DNA of 64,000 nucleotides. It comes from CAZCAC01 sp964496575 (GTDB taxonomy: Bacteria; Planctomycetota; UBA1135; GCA-002686595). Location: positions 15,592 to 79,591 of the forward strand of contig CAZCAC010000030.1 of NCBI GenBank assembly GCA_964496575.1, in the 5' to 3' direction. Positions 44,399 to 54,122 of this stretch are shown piece after piece. Position 1 is the stretch's first letter. Every line of letters starts with the position of its first letter. Position numbers and translations under genes: made by a program. Under the pieces are notes generated by a model. The model did no database searches. It was not told the DNA's origin and saw only the letters and a list, made by a program, of their open reading frames with translations.

Positions 44399-47254
44399 TC
44401 AAGGAGACCACGTGATGGCGTACCCGTTGGTTGCGTTGAATTGCTGACCACAGGGCGAGCTCAGCGGGTTGCGGTACCAGCACTGGTAGTACTTCGTGTC
44501 GCCGGCCTGGATGTTGCCCGTCTTGGCCGAGATCGACTGTGCGAAGCCTGAGGTGTCGGAGGCGCCGCCCGCGTCGGAGATGCGGACGCCGAGTCGTTTC
44601 AGCTGACCGCCCGCACAACGCAACCCGTCCCCCCAGGTGAGACCAGGCGAGAGATCGTTGTCGGCCTGGAAGTAGAGTCCGCTGTTGGCCGGCTCCAGAC
44701 CCGTGGCGGAGAACACCAGCGTGTCGTGCGTCACGCACGCATCACCGGTTCCCACGAGCCGGGCTCCCGAGGAGAAGACGCCGTTGGCGCAACCCGACCC
44801 GGGAACGCTGCCGTCGTTGTCGTTGCCGCAGGGGCACGGCGTTCCAGCACCGGCGTCGCCGAAGCAGAATGGTTCGCCGGCGGGTTGGTCGGGAAGCAGG
44901 AACACCCCGGCCGAGCCGGCGTTCATCGCTCCATCGTCGTCGCTGTCCGCTCCGACGATCAGCACGCCGTCGCACACGTCGACGGCAAACCCGAAGTAGT
45001 CATTCGCCTGGCCGTGGTTCAGCAGGAGTTTCGTCAGCGGCGACCAGGTCGAGCCATGGCGTCGGAACACGTAGGCGGATCCGGAGTGGAGTCCCTGGTC
45101 TCCGTCGAAGTAATCTCCCACGATCGCCGTGTTCCCGCTCAGCGACACGGAGGCGCCGAACAGCTCGGAACTGGAACCGTCACCCGCCTGGAGCTTGGCC
45201 TGCTGCGTCCAGACCCCACCGCTGCGCACGAACACGTAGGCCGAGCCGGGATTGTCCAGGTAGAAGTGGTCCGCGGCCCCCACGATCGCCGTCTCCCCGC
45301 TCAGCGCAACGGAACGACCGAAGTAATCGGTCGATACACCGTCACTCGCCAGGAGCTTCGCCTCCTCGGTCCAGACCGCTCCGGCTCGCACGAACACGTA
45401 GGCCGAGCCGGATGCGGATCCGAGGTCGTTGTCGAACAGGGATCCGACGATCACCGTGTCGCCCTCGATGGCGACGCTCGTCCCGAAGCCGTCGTACGCC
45501 TCGCCGTCACTCGGGAGGAGCTTGGCCTGCTCCAGCCAGGCCATGCCGTTCCTCACGAAAACGTAGGCCGAACCGGACCCGATCCCGTGGTCGGTGGTGT
45601 TGCGTGCACCGACGACCACGGTGTCGCCGCTCAAGGAGACGGCGTCACCGAAGAAGCCGTGCGGTTCTCCGTCGCTGGGGAGCAGCTTGGCCTGCTCCGA
45701 CCAGGTCGCTCCTGCTCTGACGAAGACGTACGCCGAGCCGGAGCTCACACCGAAATCGTCGTCGAGGAACGCACCCGCGATGACCGTATCACCATCCACC
45801 GAGGCCGCACAGCCCAGAGAATCGCCATCGGACGCATCACTTGCCATCAGCTCGACCTGCTGGGTCCAGTTCGCCCCGCTTCTCGTGAACACGTAGGCCG
45901 AGCCGGCACCGTTCCCGGCGCTATCGTCGTACTCGGCTCCCACGACGGCCACATCGCCGCTGACGGAGACCGACCGCCCGAAACGGTCGTCGGCTGCCCC
46001 GTCGCTCGCCAGGAGCTTGGCATCCTCCATCCAGACGGGCGGCGGGTTATCGATCACGTAGGCGGAGCCGGAGTTGAGCCCGTTGTCGTCGTCGAAGTAC
46101 GCGCCCACGACGGTCCGGTCGCCGCTGACCGAGACGGAGACGCCGAAGTAGTCGCCGACGGCGCCATCGCTCGGATGCAGGGTGGCTCGTCTCGTCCAGA
46201 CCGAACCGCTGCGCCCGAACAGGTGAGCGGCGCCGGCGTTAGTCCCGTTGTCGTCGGTGCCCTTCGCACCGACCAGCGCCCAATCTCCCTTCACCGAGAC
46301 GGAGCTGCCGAAGTCCTCGAACGGCGCGCCAGCGAGGGCCTGGAACTTCTCCTGCTGCGCCCAGATCGTTCCGCTCCTCTCGAAGACGTAGGCCGATCCG
46401 GAAGACACCCCGAAGTCGTCGTCCGCGGGGGCGCCGGCGACCACCGTGTCGTCACTCACCGAGACAGAAGTGCCGAACCAGTCACCCGCGGCGCCATCGG
46501 CGGCCAGGAGCTTGGCCTCCTGGGTCCAGCTCATTCCGTTCCGCACGAACACGTAGATCGAGCCGGACCATACCCCGTTGTCATCGTCCTCGGGTGCGCC
46601 CACGACCACCGTGTCACCGCAGATCGAGACTGCGTCGCCGAAGTCGGCGTCCACCACACCAGCGCCGGGCAGGAGCTTGGCCTCCTGGATCCACGTAGTC
46701 CCGGACCGCACGAACACATACGCCGCCCCCCACTCGGATCCGGCGTGCTCGGCGTTCGGCGCGCCGACGACCAGGGTGTCCCCGCTCACCGAGACGGAGG
46801 TGCCGAACAGGTCGCTCTCCGTTCCATCGCCGGCCAGGAGCTTGGCCTGCTCCGTCCAGACCGTGCCGGATCGTACGAACACGTACGCCGAGCCGGAGTT
46901 GTTCCCCAGATCGTCGTCGCCGCGAGCCCCCACGACCGCCGTGTCGCCGCTCAGAGCCACGGTGCGGCCGAAGTCGTCACCCGCCGCGCCACCTCCCGGC
47001 AGGAGCTTCGCTTGCTGGATCCAGCTCGACCCGCTCTCCACCAGCACGTAGGCCGAGCCGGAATCGCCTCCCTGATCGTCGTCTCCGAACGCTCCCACGA
47101 CGGTGGTACTTCCGTCGAGGGAGAGACTGCAGCCGAACATGTCCCCGGGCTCGCCATCGTCGGCCAGGAGCTTCTGCTCGGGTGATGCCCCGGCGTCGAT
47201 CGCTCCGAGCAGCGAGCAGCCGACTCCGCAAAGGAAACTCAGGACTATCTTCAT
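44399..47254 (-). CDS. Large exported FG-GAP-like repeat protein with cysteine-rich C-terminal domain
   Basis: 951 residues with a signal peptide (IVLSFLCGVGCSLLGAIDAGA). About fourteen tandem repeats of 54-58 residues read AKLLASDGxxxDxFGxSVSVSGDTVVVGAxxDDDxGxxSGSAYVFVRSGxxW, a long FG-GAP/beta-propeller-like array that could fold into two seven-bladed propellers. The last 150 residues are the shared domain (PCPCGNDNDGSVPG, GDGLRCAGG, YYQCWYRN). The start ATG at 47254 was chosen for the signal peptide. Similar repeats at DNA level make the array prone to recombination. Divergent from another family member at 47586. Confidence 0.9.
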   Translation of the reverse strand: MKIVLSFLCGVGCSLLGAIDAGASPEQKLLADDGEPGDMFGCSLSLDGSTTVVGAFGDDDQGGDSGSAYVLVESGSSWIQQAKLLPGGGAAGDDFGRTVALSGDTAVVGARGDDDLGNNSGSAYVFVRSGTVWTEQAKLLAGDGTESDLFGTSVSVSGDTLVVGAPNAEHAGSEWGAAYVFVRSGTTWIQEAKLLPGAGVVDADFGDAVSICGDTVVVGAPEDDDNGVWSGSIYVFVRNGMSWTQEAKLLAADGAAGDWFGTSVSVSDDTVVAGAPADDDFGVSSGSAYVFERSGTIWAQQEKFQALAGAPFEDFGSSVSVKGDWALVGAKGTDDNGTNAGAAHLFGRSGSVWTRRATLHPSDGAVGDYFGVSVSVSGDRTVVGAYFDDDNGLNSGSAYVIDNPPPVWMEDAKLLASDGAADDRFGRSVSVSGDVAVVGAEYDDSAGNGAGSAYVFTRSGANWTQQVELMASDASDGDSLGCAASVDGDTVIAGAFLDDDFGVSSGSAYVFVRAGATWSEQAKLLPSDGEPHGFFGDAVSLSGDTVVVGARNTTDHGIGSGSAYVFVRNGMAWLEQAKLLPSDGEAYDGFGTSVAIEGDTVIVGSLFDNDLGSASGSAYVFVRAGAVWTEEAKLLASDGVSTDYFGRSVALSGETAIVGAADHFYLDNPGSAYVFVRSGGVWTQQAKLQAGDGSSSELFGASVSLSGNTAIVGDYFDGDQGLHSGSAYVFRRHGSTWSPLTKLLLNHGQANDYFGFAVDVCDGVLIVGADSDDDGAMNAGSAGVFLLPDQPAGEPFCFGDAGAGTPCPCGNDNDGSVPGSGCANGVFSSGARLVGTGDACVTHDTLVFSATGLEPANSGLYFQADNDLSPGLTWGDGLRCAGGQLKRLGVRISDAGGASDTSGFAQSISAKTGNIQAGDTKYYQCWYRNPLSSPCGQQFNATNGYAITWSP

Positions 47255-47585
47255 TCCATCCACCCTCCGTCGCTCTTCAGGCATTCACTCCGATTCGGAC
47301 CTCATCCTCTCTCCTGTGATGTCAGCGGAAGCGAATCCGTCAGACTATTCTGAGCGATTCTTCCCGTTTCGCCACCCTCTGCCGTCCAGGGACTCCCCCG
47401 AGGCGGCCGGCCCGGGAGGTGATGGCGCCTCCCGGAGTGGCTCCGGCGTGGGCCTGGTGGAGATTCGGACAGAATCCGTGTAGCTCGCAACCAGGAAGAC
47501 AGCTACAGGCTCCTGGCGCTCGACACCCCGAGAGCCCTGTTCTCCAGGGATCTCACGTTCTTTCCCGAATCGTCTTGGATGCGCG
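47255..47585. other. Intergenic region between divergent FG-GAP genes
   Basis: About 330 bases with no credible gene. It must carry the promoters of both neighbours; no clear motif was recognised. Confidence 0.45.
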
Positions 47586-49259
47586 ATGCACAAGCTACTG
47601 ATCGCAGCGAGAACCCTTACCGCCATCGCCCTGATGGCGATCGCCTTCACATCGCAGTCGGCACTCGCCCAGACCGAGCTCCACAAACTGCTGGCCCCCG
47701 ACGGAGAGGAGGGCGACTGGTTCGGGTGGAGCTGCTCGGTGAGCGGGAATCTGTGCATCGTTGGTGCCAATGGTGACGACGACTTTGGCTTCATGAGCGG
47801 AACGGCGCACATCTTCGACGCGATCACGGGGCAGCTCTTGTGGAAGCTCCCGAGCAGCGGAGGCCTGGCCTCCGAGGAGTTTGGATACAGTGTCTCGATC
47901 AGCGGGAATCGCGCCATCGTCGGAGCACCGGGGAATGCCACCAATGGAATCCTCTCCGGCGCGGCCTACATCTACGATGCTGCTGCCGGCCAGCGACTGT
48001 TCCAGGTGATCCCAGGAGACAACCAGGGCAACGACAACTTCGGCCTGAGCGTCGCCATCGATGGGAATCTGGCCGTCGTCGGCGCCCCCGGAGATCAGGA
48101 CAATGGAGTCTGGTCGGGCGCTGCTTACGTGGTCGACATCGTGACCGGGCAGGTGACCATGAAGATCGTGCCCGCGGACGGCATGGCGTACGATCATTTC
48201 GGGTGGAGCGTGTCGCTGAGAGGTCATCGTGCCGTCATCTCGGCTCGCTGGAACTCTGACGTCGCCTGGCTGGCCGGTGCGGCCTACGTGTACGACGTGA
48301 GGACGGGTCAGCAGCTCCACAAGCTGTACGCGTCGGATGCAGCATCGGATGACTGGTTCGGGAGGCGGGTTTCGATCGACGGCAATCACGCCGTCATCGG
48401 CGCGCACCGGCACGACATCAATGGTCCCGACTCCGGGGCGGCGTACCTCTTCGATGTGACGACGGGGCAGGAGCTCGCCAAGCTCGTTCCGGCGGACGGC
48501 GAGGCTGGCGATCTGTTCGGGTACGCCGTTGCGATCTCCGGAAACATGGCCGTCGTCGCGGCAGCCGGCGATGATGAGATGGCGCTGAATTCCGGCTCTG
48601 CCTACGTATTCGACTCCTCGGGGAACGAGCTCGCCAAGCTGACCGCCTCGGATGGCCTCTCCTACGACGAGTTCGGAACGTCCGTGGCGATCGATCGGGA
48701 CATTGCGGTCATCGGTGCGTTCCTCGGCTACGGAGACAACAACTGGCCCGGATCTGCCTACGTCTTCGACGCGGATGGACCGGCTGTCGCGTACTGCTTC
48801 GGAGACAACGGTCTCGGTGTCTGCCCGTGTGGGAACGACAACGATGGGAGTGTGCCCAGATCCGGCTGCGCGAACGGTGTCTTCGCCTCTGGTGGACACC
48901 TCGCGGGGGCGGGCTTCGCCAGCGCGGCAAACGACACCCTGGTATTGATCGCGACCCACCTCGAACCCCACAACAGCGGCCTCTTCTTCCAGGCGGACAA
49001 CGCGCTGTCCCCTGGCGTACTGTGGGGTGATGGCCTCCGCTGCGCCGGCGGTAACCTGAAACGCCTCCAGGTTCTCTTCGCCGACGAGAACGGCAGCGCC
49101 ACCACCACGATCGACATCTTCGACACGGCGGGGAACATCGTGGCCGGCGACAAGAAGCACTATCAGTGCTGGTATCGGAACGTCGTGGACCCGCCCTGTG
49201 GATCGGGCGTGAACGACTTCAACGCCACGAACGGGCTGATGGTCTCCTGGTACCCGTAG
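47586..49259 (+). CDS. Exported FG-GAP-like repeat protein with cysteine-rich C-terminal domain
   Basis: 557 residues with a signal peptide (TLTAIALMAIAFTSQSALAQ). Seven repeats of about 56 residues (LHKLLAPDGEEGDWFGWSCS ... GAAYVYDVRTGQ) suggest a seven-bladed propeller. The TGQ-containing ends differ from the TSW endings of the other family members, so this is a distinct subgroup. The C-terminal shared domain follows (VCPCGNDNDGSVPR, GDGLRCAGG, HYQCWYRN), with the first Cys pair altered (LGVCPC). Function unknown. Confidence 0.88.
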   Translation: MHKLLIAARTLTAIALMAIAFTSQSALAQTELHKLLAPDGEEGDWFGWSCSVSGNLCIVGANGDDDFGFMSGTAHIFDAITGQLLWKLPSSGGLASEEFGYSVSISGNRAIVGAPGNATNGILSGAAYIYDAAAGQRLFQVIPGDNQGNDNFGLSVAIDGNLAVVGAPGDQDNGVWSGAAYVVDIVTGQVTMKIVPADGMAYDHFGWSVSLRGHRAVISARWNSDVAWLAGAAYVYDVRTGQQLHKLYASDAASDDWFGRRVSIDGNHAVIGAHRHDINGPDSGAAYLFDVTTGQELAKLVPADGEAGDLFGYAVAISGNMAVVAAAGDDEMALNSGSAYVFDSSGNELAKLTASDGLSYDEFGTSVAIDRDIAVIGAFLGYGDNNWPGSAYVFDADGPAVAYCFGDNGLGVCPCGNDNDGSVPRSGCANGVFASGGHLAGAGFASAANDTLVLIATHLEPHNSGLFFQADNALSPGVLWGDGLRCAGGNLKRLQVLFADENGSATTTIDIFDTAGNIVAGDKKHYQCWYRNVVDPPCGSGVNDFNATNGLMVSWYP

Positions 49260-49345
49260 GCAGAGGCGACGGGGCCTGGCGGTGAGGATCCGACTGGGAC
49301 CCGCGAGAGCGGACGGATAGAATCCTCGCCACCAGGAGGAACTCG

Positions 49346-50452
49346 ATGATCTGTGATCCGCGCACTCGAAAGCTGGCCCGTCTCCTCGTCCGCTACTCCA
49401 CCGAAGTCCAGAAGGGCGACAAGGTGCTCATCGGCGGCTCCACCCGGTCCGAGCCGCTCGTGCGGGAGGTGCTGCGCGAGGTGGTGGACGCCGGCGGACA
49501 CCCGCTCGTCCGCATGACCTTCGAGGATCAGGAGCGGGTGTTCTACGCCCACGCTGCCGAGCACCAGCTCGACTACGAGGATCCGATCGCCCTTCACGAG
49601 ATCGACAGCGTCGACGTGGTGATCCGCTGCTTCCCCGACCTCAATCCGCACGCACTGTCGAACGTGTCGGCCGAGAAGAAGCAGCGCGTCACCCGCGCCA
49701 AGAAGAAGCTCACCGAACGCTTCATGGAGCGCTGGGGCAAGGGCGAGCTGCGCTGGGTGGGCAGCGCCTATCCGACGCCGGCGCTCGCCCAGGAGGCGAA
49801 GCTCTCGCTGGAGGAGTACGCCGAATTCGTGTTCAAGAGCGGCCACCTCGACCTCGACGACCCCATCGCCTACTGGCAGGAGTTCTCGAAGCAGCAGGAA
49901 GTCCTCTGCAATCGGCTCAACGAGGCGAAGACGATCCGCTACGTCGGTCTCGACACCGACATCACCTTTGGTGTCGAGGGACGGACCTGGCTCAACTGTG
50001 ACGGCAAGGTCAACTTCCCCGACGGCGAGGTCTTCACCGGTCCCGTCGAGGACTCCGTGGAGGGGCAGATTCGCTTCACCTTCCCCGGCATCTTCCAGGG
50101 TCAGGAGATCGAGGACATCTTCCTGCGTTTCGAGAAGGGCGTGGTGGTCGAGGCCCGGGCGAAGACGGGTGAGGCGCTCCTGAACGCGTTGCTCGACACC
50201 GACGAGGGTTCGCGCCGGGTCGGGGAGGTGGCGATCGGCACCAACGCCGGCATCACCCGCTTCACCAAGTACATGCTCTTCGACGAGAAGATGGGCGGGA
50301 CGGTGCACGTCGCCGTCGGCGCCGGCATCCCCACCTCCGGGAGCGTGAACGTCTCGGCGCTGCACTGGGACATGCTCAAGGACATGAAGGAAGGCGGCGA
50401 GATCTGGGCCGACGGTGCGGTGATCTACCGGGACGGGAAGTTCCTCGATTGA
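49346..50452 (+). CDS. M29 family metallo-aminopeptidase
   Basis: 368 residues, typical for M29 (aminopeptidase T/AmpS). The start ATG has AGGAGGA 5 bases upstream. Conserved blocks: VLIGGSTRSEPLVREVLREV, WLNCDGKVNFPDGEVFTGPV with the first metal-ligand Glu, GEVAIGTNAGITRFTKYMLFDEKMGGTVHVAVG with the second Glu, Tyr and His ligands, and HWDMLKDMK with another His and Asp. The enzyme removes N-terminal residues from peptides in the cytoplasm using a two-metal centre. No signal peptide. No operon partner; likely housekeeping peptide turnover. Confidence 0.95.
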   Translation: MICDPRTRKLARLLVRYSTEVQKGDKVLIGGSTRSEPLVREVLREVVDAGGHPLVRMTFEDQERVFYAHAAEHQLDYEDPIALHEIDSVDVVIRCFPDLNPHALSNVSAEKKQRVTRAKKKLTERFMERWGKGELRWVGSAYPTPALAQEAKLSLEEYAEFVFKSGHLDLDDPIAYWQEFSKQQEVLCNRLNEAKTIRYVGLDTDITFGVEGRTWLNCDGKVNFPDGEVFTGPVEDSVEGQIRFTFPGIFQGQEIEDIFLRFEKGVVVEARAKTGEALLNALLDTDEGSRRVGEVAIGTNAGITRFTKYMLFDEKMGGTVHVAVGAGIPTSGSVNVSALHWDMLKDMKEGGEIWADGAVIYRDGKFLD

Positions 50453-50645
50453 TCCCGGGACGAGCGGGGCCGCACGGTTCCATTCGAGTGCGTGCGGATC
50501 GGGCACGGCTCCGGATCGATCCGATCGGGCACCAGGGCCTGGAAAGGCGAGTACCAGCGAGAACCACGAACCCTGGTAGGGTATTTGCAGTGGGTCGTCG
50601 TCGGTCCGTCGCGGCCCACGCTCGACTCCGAGGCCCGAGATTCCC

Positions 50646-52142
50646 ATGCGCGTCACTCGCCGCTCGATTCGATCTCTTCGTCAGCTCGCCCTCGTCGCCG
50701 CCCTCGTCGGCACGACCTCCTGCTCGGGAGACCTGTTCGGAGGGGGCGGGGGAAGCGGCAGCTCGGGGAACGTGGGATCCGATGACGACTCCTACTTTCT
50801 GGTCGTCACCGGAGGCCTGAGCGCGATCGACCCGCGGGACCCGACGCACGGGTACAGCTTCGGGACCGATACGTACACCGTTCACACCTACGCGGTGGGA
50901 GGCGAGTTCGACCCCGCGACCCGGAGCTTGCGGGACCCCGGGAACGAGCAGCTGGTCTACGCGAAGGAGAACCAACTCTACTCCGTGGACCTCGAGATCG
51001 TGCGCGTCGACGGTGTGGTCGACCCGCCGGAACCCGCCCTGCTGGCAACCTTTTCCGCGGCGGTGGAGGAGATCACCGTCGAGGAGGACTACTCGGCCGG
51101 GGACGGCGCGCGCACCTACGTCGTGCGACTCGCCGGTGGCGAGTACGAAGTGGTCGCGGAGCAGGATGGCGTCGCGACGTTCCCCGGAGCGCCTAAGGCC
51201 AGCCTGATGGACCCCGCCACGGGCGCCTTCCTGGGGTGGTTGTCCCTGGACAGCGGCAGCCTGGTCGAGGTCGATCGCGATCTGAACACCACCTTCCTCA
51301 CCCTGGCGGGAGAGGTCCGTAAGCTCGGAAACACCAGCGACACCTTCCTGGTCGTGGACGAACAGCTGATGAGCTTCGACACGGCCTCGGGATCGCTGGT
51401 GAACATCGGTTTCTCGTTCGAGGACTATCCGGGGCCGAAGTTCGAGCAGAGTGTCGAGGGCTGGCTGTACTACGAGGTCACCAACCAGGATCAGGGCTGG
51501 GAGATCTGGCGCACGGACCTGGACGGCCCGGCCACCATGCTCGCCGTGGGACCTCTCCCCGAGTTCGTTCTCGAGATGGTCGTACTGGAGACCCGGGTCG
51601 TGTACCGGACGTTGTGGGTCGCCGGCGGCCCGCAGGGTCTGGACCTCATCACCATGGAGCTCGACGGCGGCGATCGCGTCTACCTCGACAGCGCCAAGCA
51701 CGGCGTGCTCGAGCTCGCCTTCGACGACGCGCCGGTGCGCGGGGACACGGTCTACTACTACTTCCAGAGCTCGGTGGAAGACGACGAGCACGCCTACGCC
51801 GTCGAATCCGATGGTTCGGGGAGGGTGGAGCGCCTGGAGGACGGCCGGTGGTCGGGGCGGCAGCTCGAGGGCGAGATTCCCCTGGTGCGTCCTCGTCAGA
51901 CCGAACGGCTCTTCTGGCTGGCGGACGATCCCGCGATCCTCAGCGCGGTGGATCCCGCCGATTCCGCGGGCACCCTGCACGAGCTCGGCGAGCTTCCCCC
52001 CAGCATCACTTCGTTCGTTCTCGGTCCGTCCTACGGCGACGCCCACCTCGGCTTCGGGTACGACAGCAGCGGCGCGTTGCACGTCAGCTTCTTCGACTCC
52101 TCGGTCGCGGGCTCGCTGTACTGGGTGACCGGCCAGCCCTAG
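50646..52142 (+). CDS. Lipoprotein of unknown function, likely beta-propeller
   Basis: 498 residues. Signal peptide with lipobox GTTSC (LALVAALVGTTSCSG), then a Gly/Ser-rich linker. The mature part has repeating strands with F/W at regular spacing (SYFLVVTGGLSAIDP, QLYSVDLEIVRVDG, TFLVVDEQLMSFDTASG, GWEIWRTDLDG, DTVYYYFQSS, RLFWLADDPAILSAVDP), a pattern of propeller-like DUF5050/TolB-type proteins. No catalytic motif. An envelope location is inferred from the lipobox. Confidence 0.78.
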   Translation: MRVTRRSIRSLRQLALVAALVGTTSCSGDLFGGGGGSGSSGNVGSDDDSYFLVVTGGLSAIDPRDPTHGYSFGTDTYTVHTYAVGGEFDPATRSLRDPGNEQLVYAKENQLYSVDLEIVRVDGVVDPPEPALLATFSAAVEEITVEEDYSAGDGARTYVVRLAGGEYEVVAEQDGVATFPGAPKASLMDPATGAFLGWLSLDSGSLVEVDRDLNTTFLTLAGEVRKLGNTSDTFLVVDEQLMSFDTASGSLVNIGFSFEDYPGPKFEQSVEGWLYYEVTNQDQGWEIWRTDLDGPATMLAVGPLPEFVLEMVVLETRVVYRTLWVAGGPQGLDLITMELDGGDRVYLDSAKHGVLELAFDDAPVRGDTVYYYFQSSVEDDEHAYAVESDGSGRVERLEDGRWSGRQLEGEIPLVRPRQTERLFWLADDPAILSAVDPADSAGTLHELGELPPSITSFVLGPSYGDAHLGFGYDSSGALHVSFFDSSVAGSLYWVTGQP

Positions 52143-52159
52143 CTCCGAGGGAACGGAGC
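52142..52159. terminator. Short hairpin between convergent genes
   Basis: GCTCCG (52142-52147) pairs with CGGAGC (52154-52159) around a 6-nt loop, between the stops of two converging genes. Modest support. Confidence 0.4.
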
Positions 52160-52170
52160 CCGCGGCGTCG

Positions 52171-53271
52171 TCACCCCTGGAGCACGGGATCCGGTGAGTC
52201 CACCGCACCGCCGACGAGGTGAGCGGCCTCGCGGCACCCGCCGTCGCAGCTGGACAGCATCGAGCAACCCCCGCACGCCTCCGGGAGGTAGTCCTTGGTG
52301 ACGAACCGCCGCCAGTAGGGATCGAGCTTCACCCGCTCCACGTCGCGGACGTGCGCGAGGCGGACCGGGGAGTGGTTGCAGACGCGCAGATGGCCCGAGG
52401 GGCCCACGACGAAGAAGTCCCTCGCCGCCGAGCATCGAGTGCCGACGGTGAGTCGCTCGTAGCGGTCCTGCTCCAGCAGGCAGCCGGGCAGCTCCGTGCC
52501 CACGCTGCCCTTTCGATTCGCCATCCGCAGCACGTCCTCGGCGGTGTCGAGCATCTCGAGCAGCTGCTCGCGGTCGAGCGTCAGGTCGGCCGCGTGGGCG
52601 AGCCCGCGACCTCCCGGCAGGAAACGGTTCATCAACAGCGTATCGGCGCCGGCCAGGAGCGCCTCGGCGATCGTCTCGTGGAGCTCGTGGAGGTTCCGGG
52701 CGGTCACGGTGACACCGACCGTCGTGGTGACGCCGACCTCCTTCGCTCGACCGAACCAGTGCAGGACGTGATCGGCATCCGTACCACCCCGGGTGTGCTC
52801 GGGGAAGGTGCTCAGCCCCGGGAGACTCATGCTCAGATTGACGCCGTGGCTTAGACACAGATCCAGCACCCGCGGAGTCATCTCCTTTCCGTTGGTGAGC
52901 AGGTACATCCGCGGCGGACCCAAGCGGGACACCAGGCGGCCGTTCTCCGTCTCGACGTGCTCGACGGTGCACTCCCCGGCGAAGGCGATGAGGTCCTCGA
53001 TGCCGTCCTTGAGCAGCGGCTCACCCCCGGTGAACGCCAGGTTGACGCTGCCCATGTCGCAGAGCATCCGGATGACCTGCCGCCACTCCCGGGCGGTCAG
53101 CTCGGGCCGCTCGTCGAACTCGCCGCCGGCCGCGTACCAGGGACAGGAGCAGAAGACGCAGGCGTGGCTGCAGCGGTAGGTCATCTCCAGCACCGCCGTG
53201 GCGGGCAGGAAGGACGGTGCCGGCCGACGCCCGGAACGGTCCGTCGAGGCCTTCCTACCGCTCACCGGCAA
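52171..53271 (-). CDS. Radical SAM/SPASM domain protein
   Basis: 366 residues. The 4Fe-4S motif is CSHACVFC (CxxxCxxC) after AVLEMTYR, followed by NLAFTGGEPLL and YLLTNGKEM. The C-terminal SPASM region has CSAARDFFVVGPSGHLRVC, then ACGGCSMLSSC and CREAAHLVGG, with the cysteines needed for auxiliary clusters. SPASM enzymes usually modify peptides or proteins, for example forming thioether or quinone crosslinks. The gene overlaps by 17 bases with an upstream lipoprotein gene rich in CxxC motifs, which makes that protein or a short peptide a possible substrate (inference). Confidence 0.9.
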   Translation of the reverse strand: MPVSGRKASTDRSGRRPAPSFLPATAVLEMTYRCSHACVFCSCPWYAAGGEFDERPELTAREWRQVIRMLCDMGSVNLAFTGGEPLLKDGIEDLIAFAGECTVEHVETENGRLVSRLGPPRMYLLTNGKEMTPRVLDLCLSHGVNLSMSLPGLSTFPEHTRGGTDADHVLHWFGRAKEVGVTTTVGVTVTARNLHELHETIAEALLAGADTLLMNRFLPGGRGLAHAADLTLDREQLLEMLDTAEDVLRMANRKGSVGTELPGCLLEQDRYERLTVGTRCSAARDFFVVGPSGHLRVCNHSPVRLAHVRDVERVKLDPYWRRFVTKDYLPEACGGCSMLSSCDGGCREAAHLVGGAVDSPDPVLQG

Positions 53272-53899
53272 GGGAGACTCCCAGGAGCTGCTCCAGGCGC
53301 GGGAGGTGCTGCTTCAGCGGAGTCTCACCGTCCTGTTCCCCGTGGTGGACGTCGCTCCCTGACGACAGGTCCACCAGCAGCAGAAGGTCATCGGTTCTCA
53401 CTCCCGCCGTGCGGTGAGTGGTCCCGTCGTGGTAGGTGATCACCAGGGCGAGTTGCGGCTCGGTCGCGGTCGGGCTGCACGCGTGACAGAACTCGGTCTC
53501 GTCCAGCGCGACGTCCAGGTGCTGGATCTTTGACAGCAACCGGCGACAGGTGGCCAGCTCCCATTCCAGGGCCGCGAGCACGCCGAACGGTTCTTCGTCC
53601 TCGTCCCCGGTCGGGTACAGCGTCTTCTCGCCGCAGACGACGCACACGTACTCTGCCCGCTCGGGCGGCATGGCCATCTCGTAGCACATGGCACCCGGCG
53701 AGAGCTCGGCCGGCGCCGGCGCCCGAGCGAGCTCGCGGAGCCGCCTTTCGATGTCCGCCTTCGATCCGGGCCCGGGCGACATCGGCTTGGCCGAGTCCGT
53801 CGGTGTGGACCCGGAATCGCTCGAGGTCGGCTCCCGCTGGCAGCCGGCGAGGACCACGAATGCAAACACGACCACGATGGCGATCAGGATGTAGGGCAT
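53255..53899 (-). CDS. Lipoprotein with two CxxC motifs, partner of SPASM radical SAM gene
   Basis: 214 residues. Lipobox VLAGC after a hydrophobic stretch (LIAIVVVFAFVVLAGC). The mature domain has YVCVVCGEKTLYPTG (first CxxC) and FCHACSPTATEP (second CxxC), about 45 residues apart, typical of a metal-binding ribbon, plus CYEMAMPPERAE and CRRLL with single cysteines. The second half includes LALVITYHDGTTHRT, suggesting a beta domain. The family is not recognised. Its last 17 bases overlap the radical SAM gene, so the two are translated as a unit. Confidence 0.72.
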   Translation of the reverse strand: MPYILIAIVVVFAFVVLAGCQREPTSSDSGSTPTDSAKPMSPGPGSKADIERRLRELARAPAPAELSPGAMCYEMAMPPERAEYVCVVCGEKTLYPTGDEDEEPFGVLAALEWELATCRRLLSKIQHLDVALDETEFCHACSPTATEPQLALVITYHDGTTHRTAGVRTDDLLLLVDLSSGSDVHHGEQDGETPLKQHLPRLEQLLGVSLAGER

Positions 53900-54122
53900 G
53901 GCACGCCTCCTCGTGAGCAGACCGTACCTTCTCGAACGCTCGGGGCACAGGCTGGTTCACGGATCGACACCACGCTCCCAGCCCTCCCCCGCCTTCCGGC
54001 GCGGTGGTTTCCTTTTTGTCGTTGCCCGATCAGGGCGAGAGGCGTATCAGAGAGTCGGTTGGATTGAGGAAGACGCGGCGTGAGCGGCGACGGACGCGCG
54101 AGGCACCGTCCAAGGAGGAGTC

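Noticed and set aside
44726..47185. Plus-strand open frame of 819 codons opposite the FG-GAP gene
   Set aside because: Its apparent repeats mirror the FG-GAP repeats on the other strand, with no start signal or family.
44399..47254. CRISPR-like array because of regular repeats
   Set aside because: The repeats are 160-200 bp, imperfect, in frame, and encode protein repeats.
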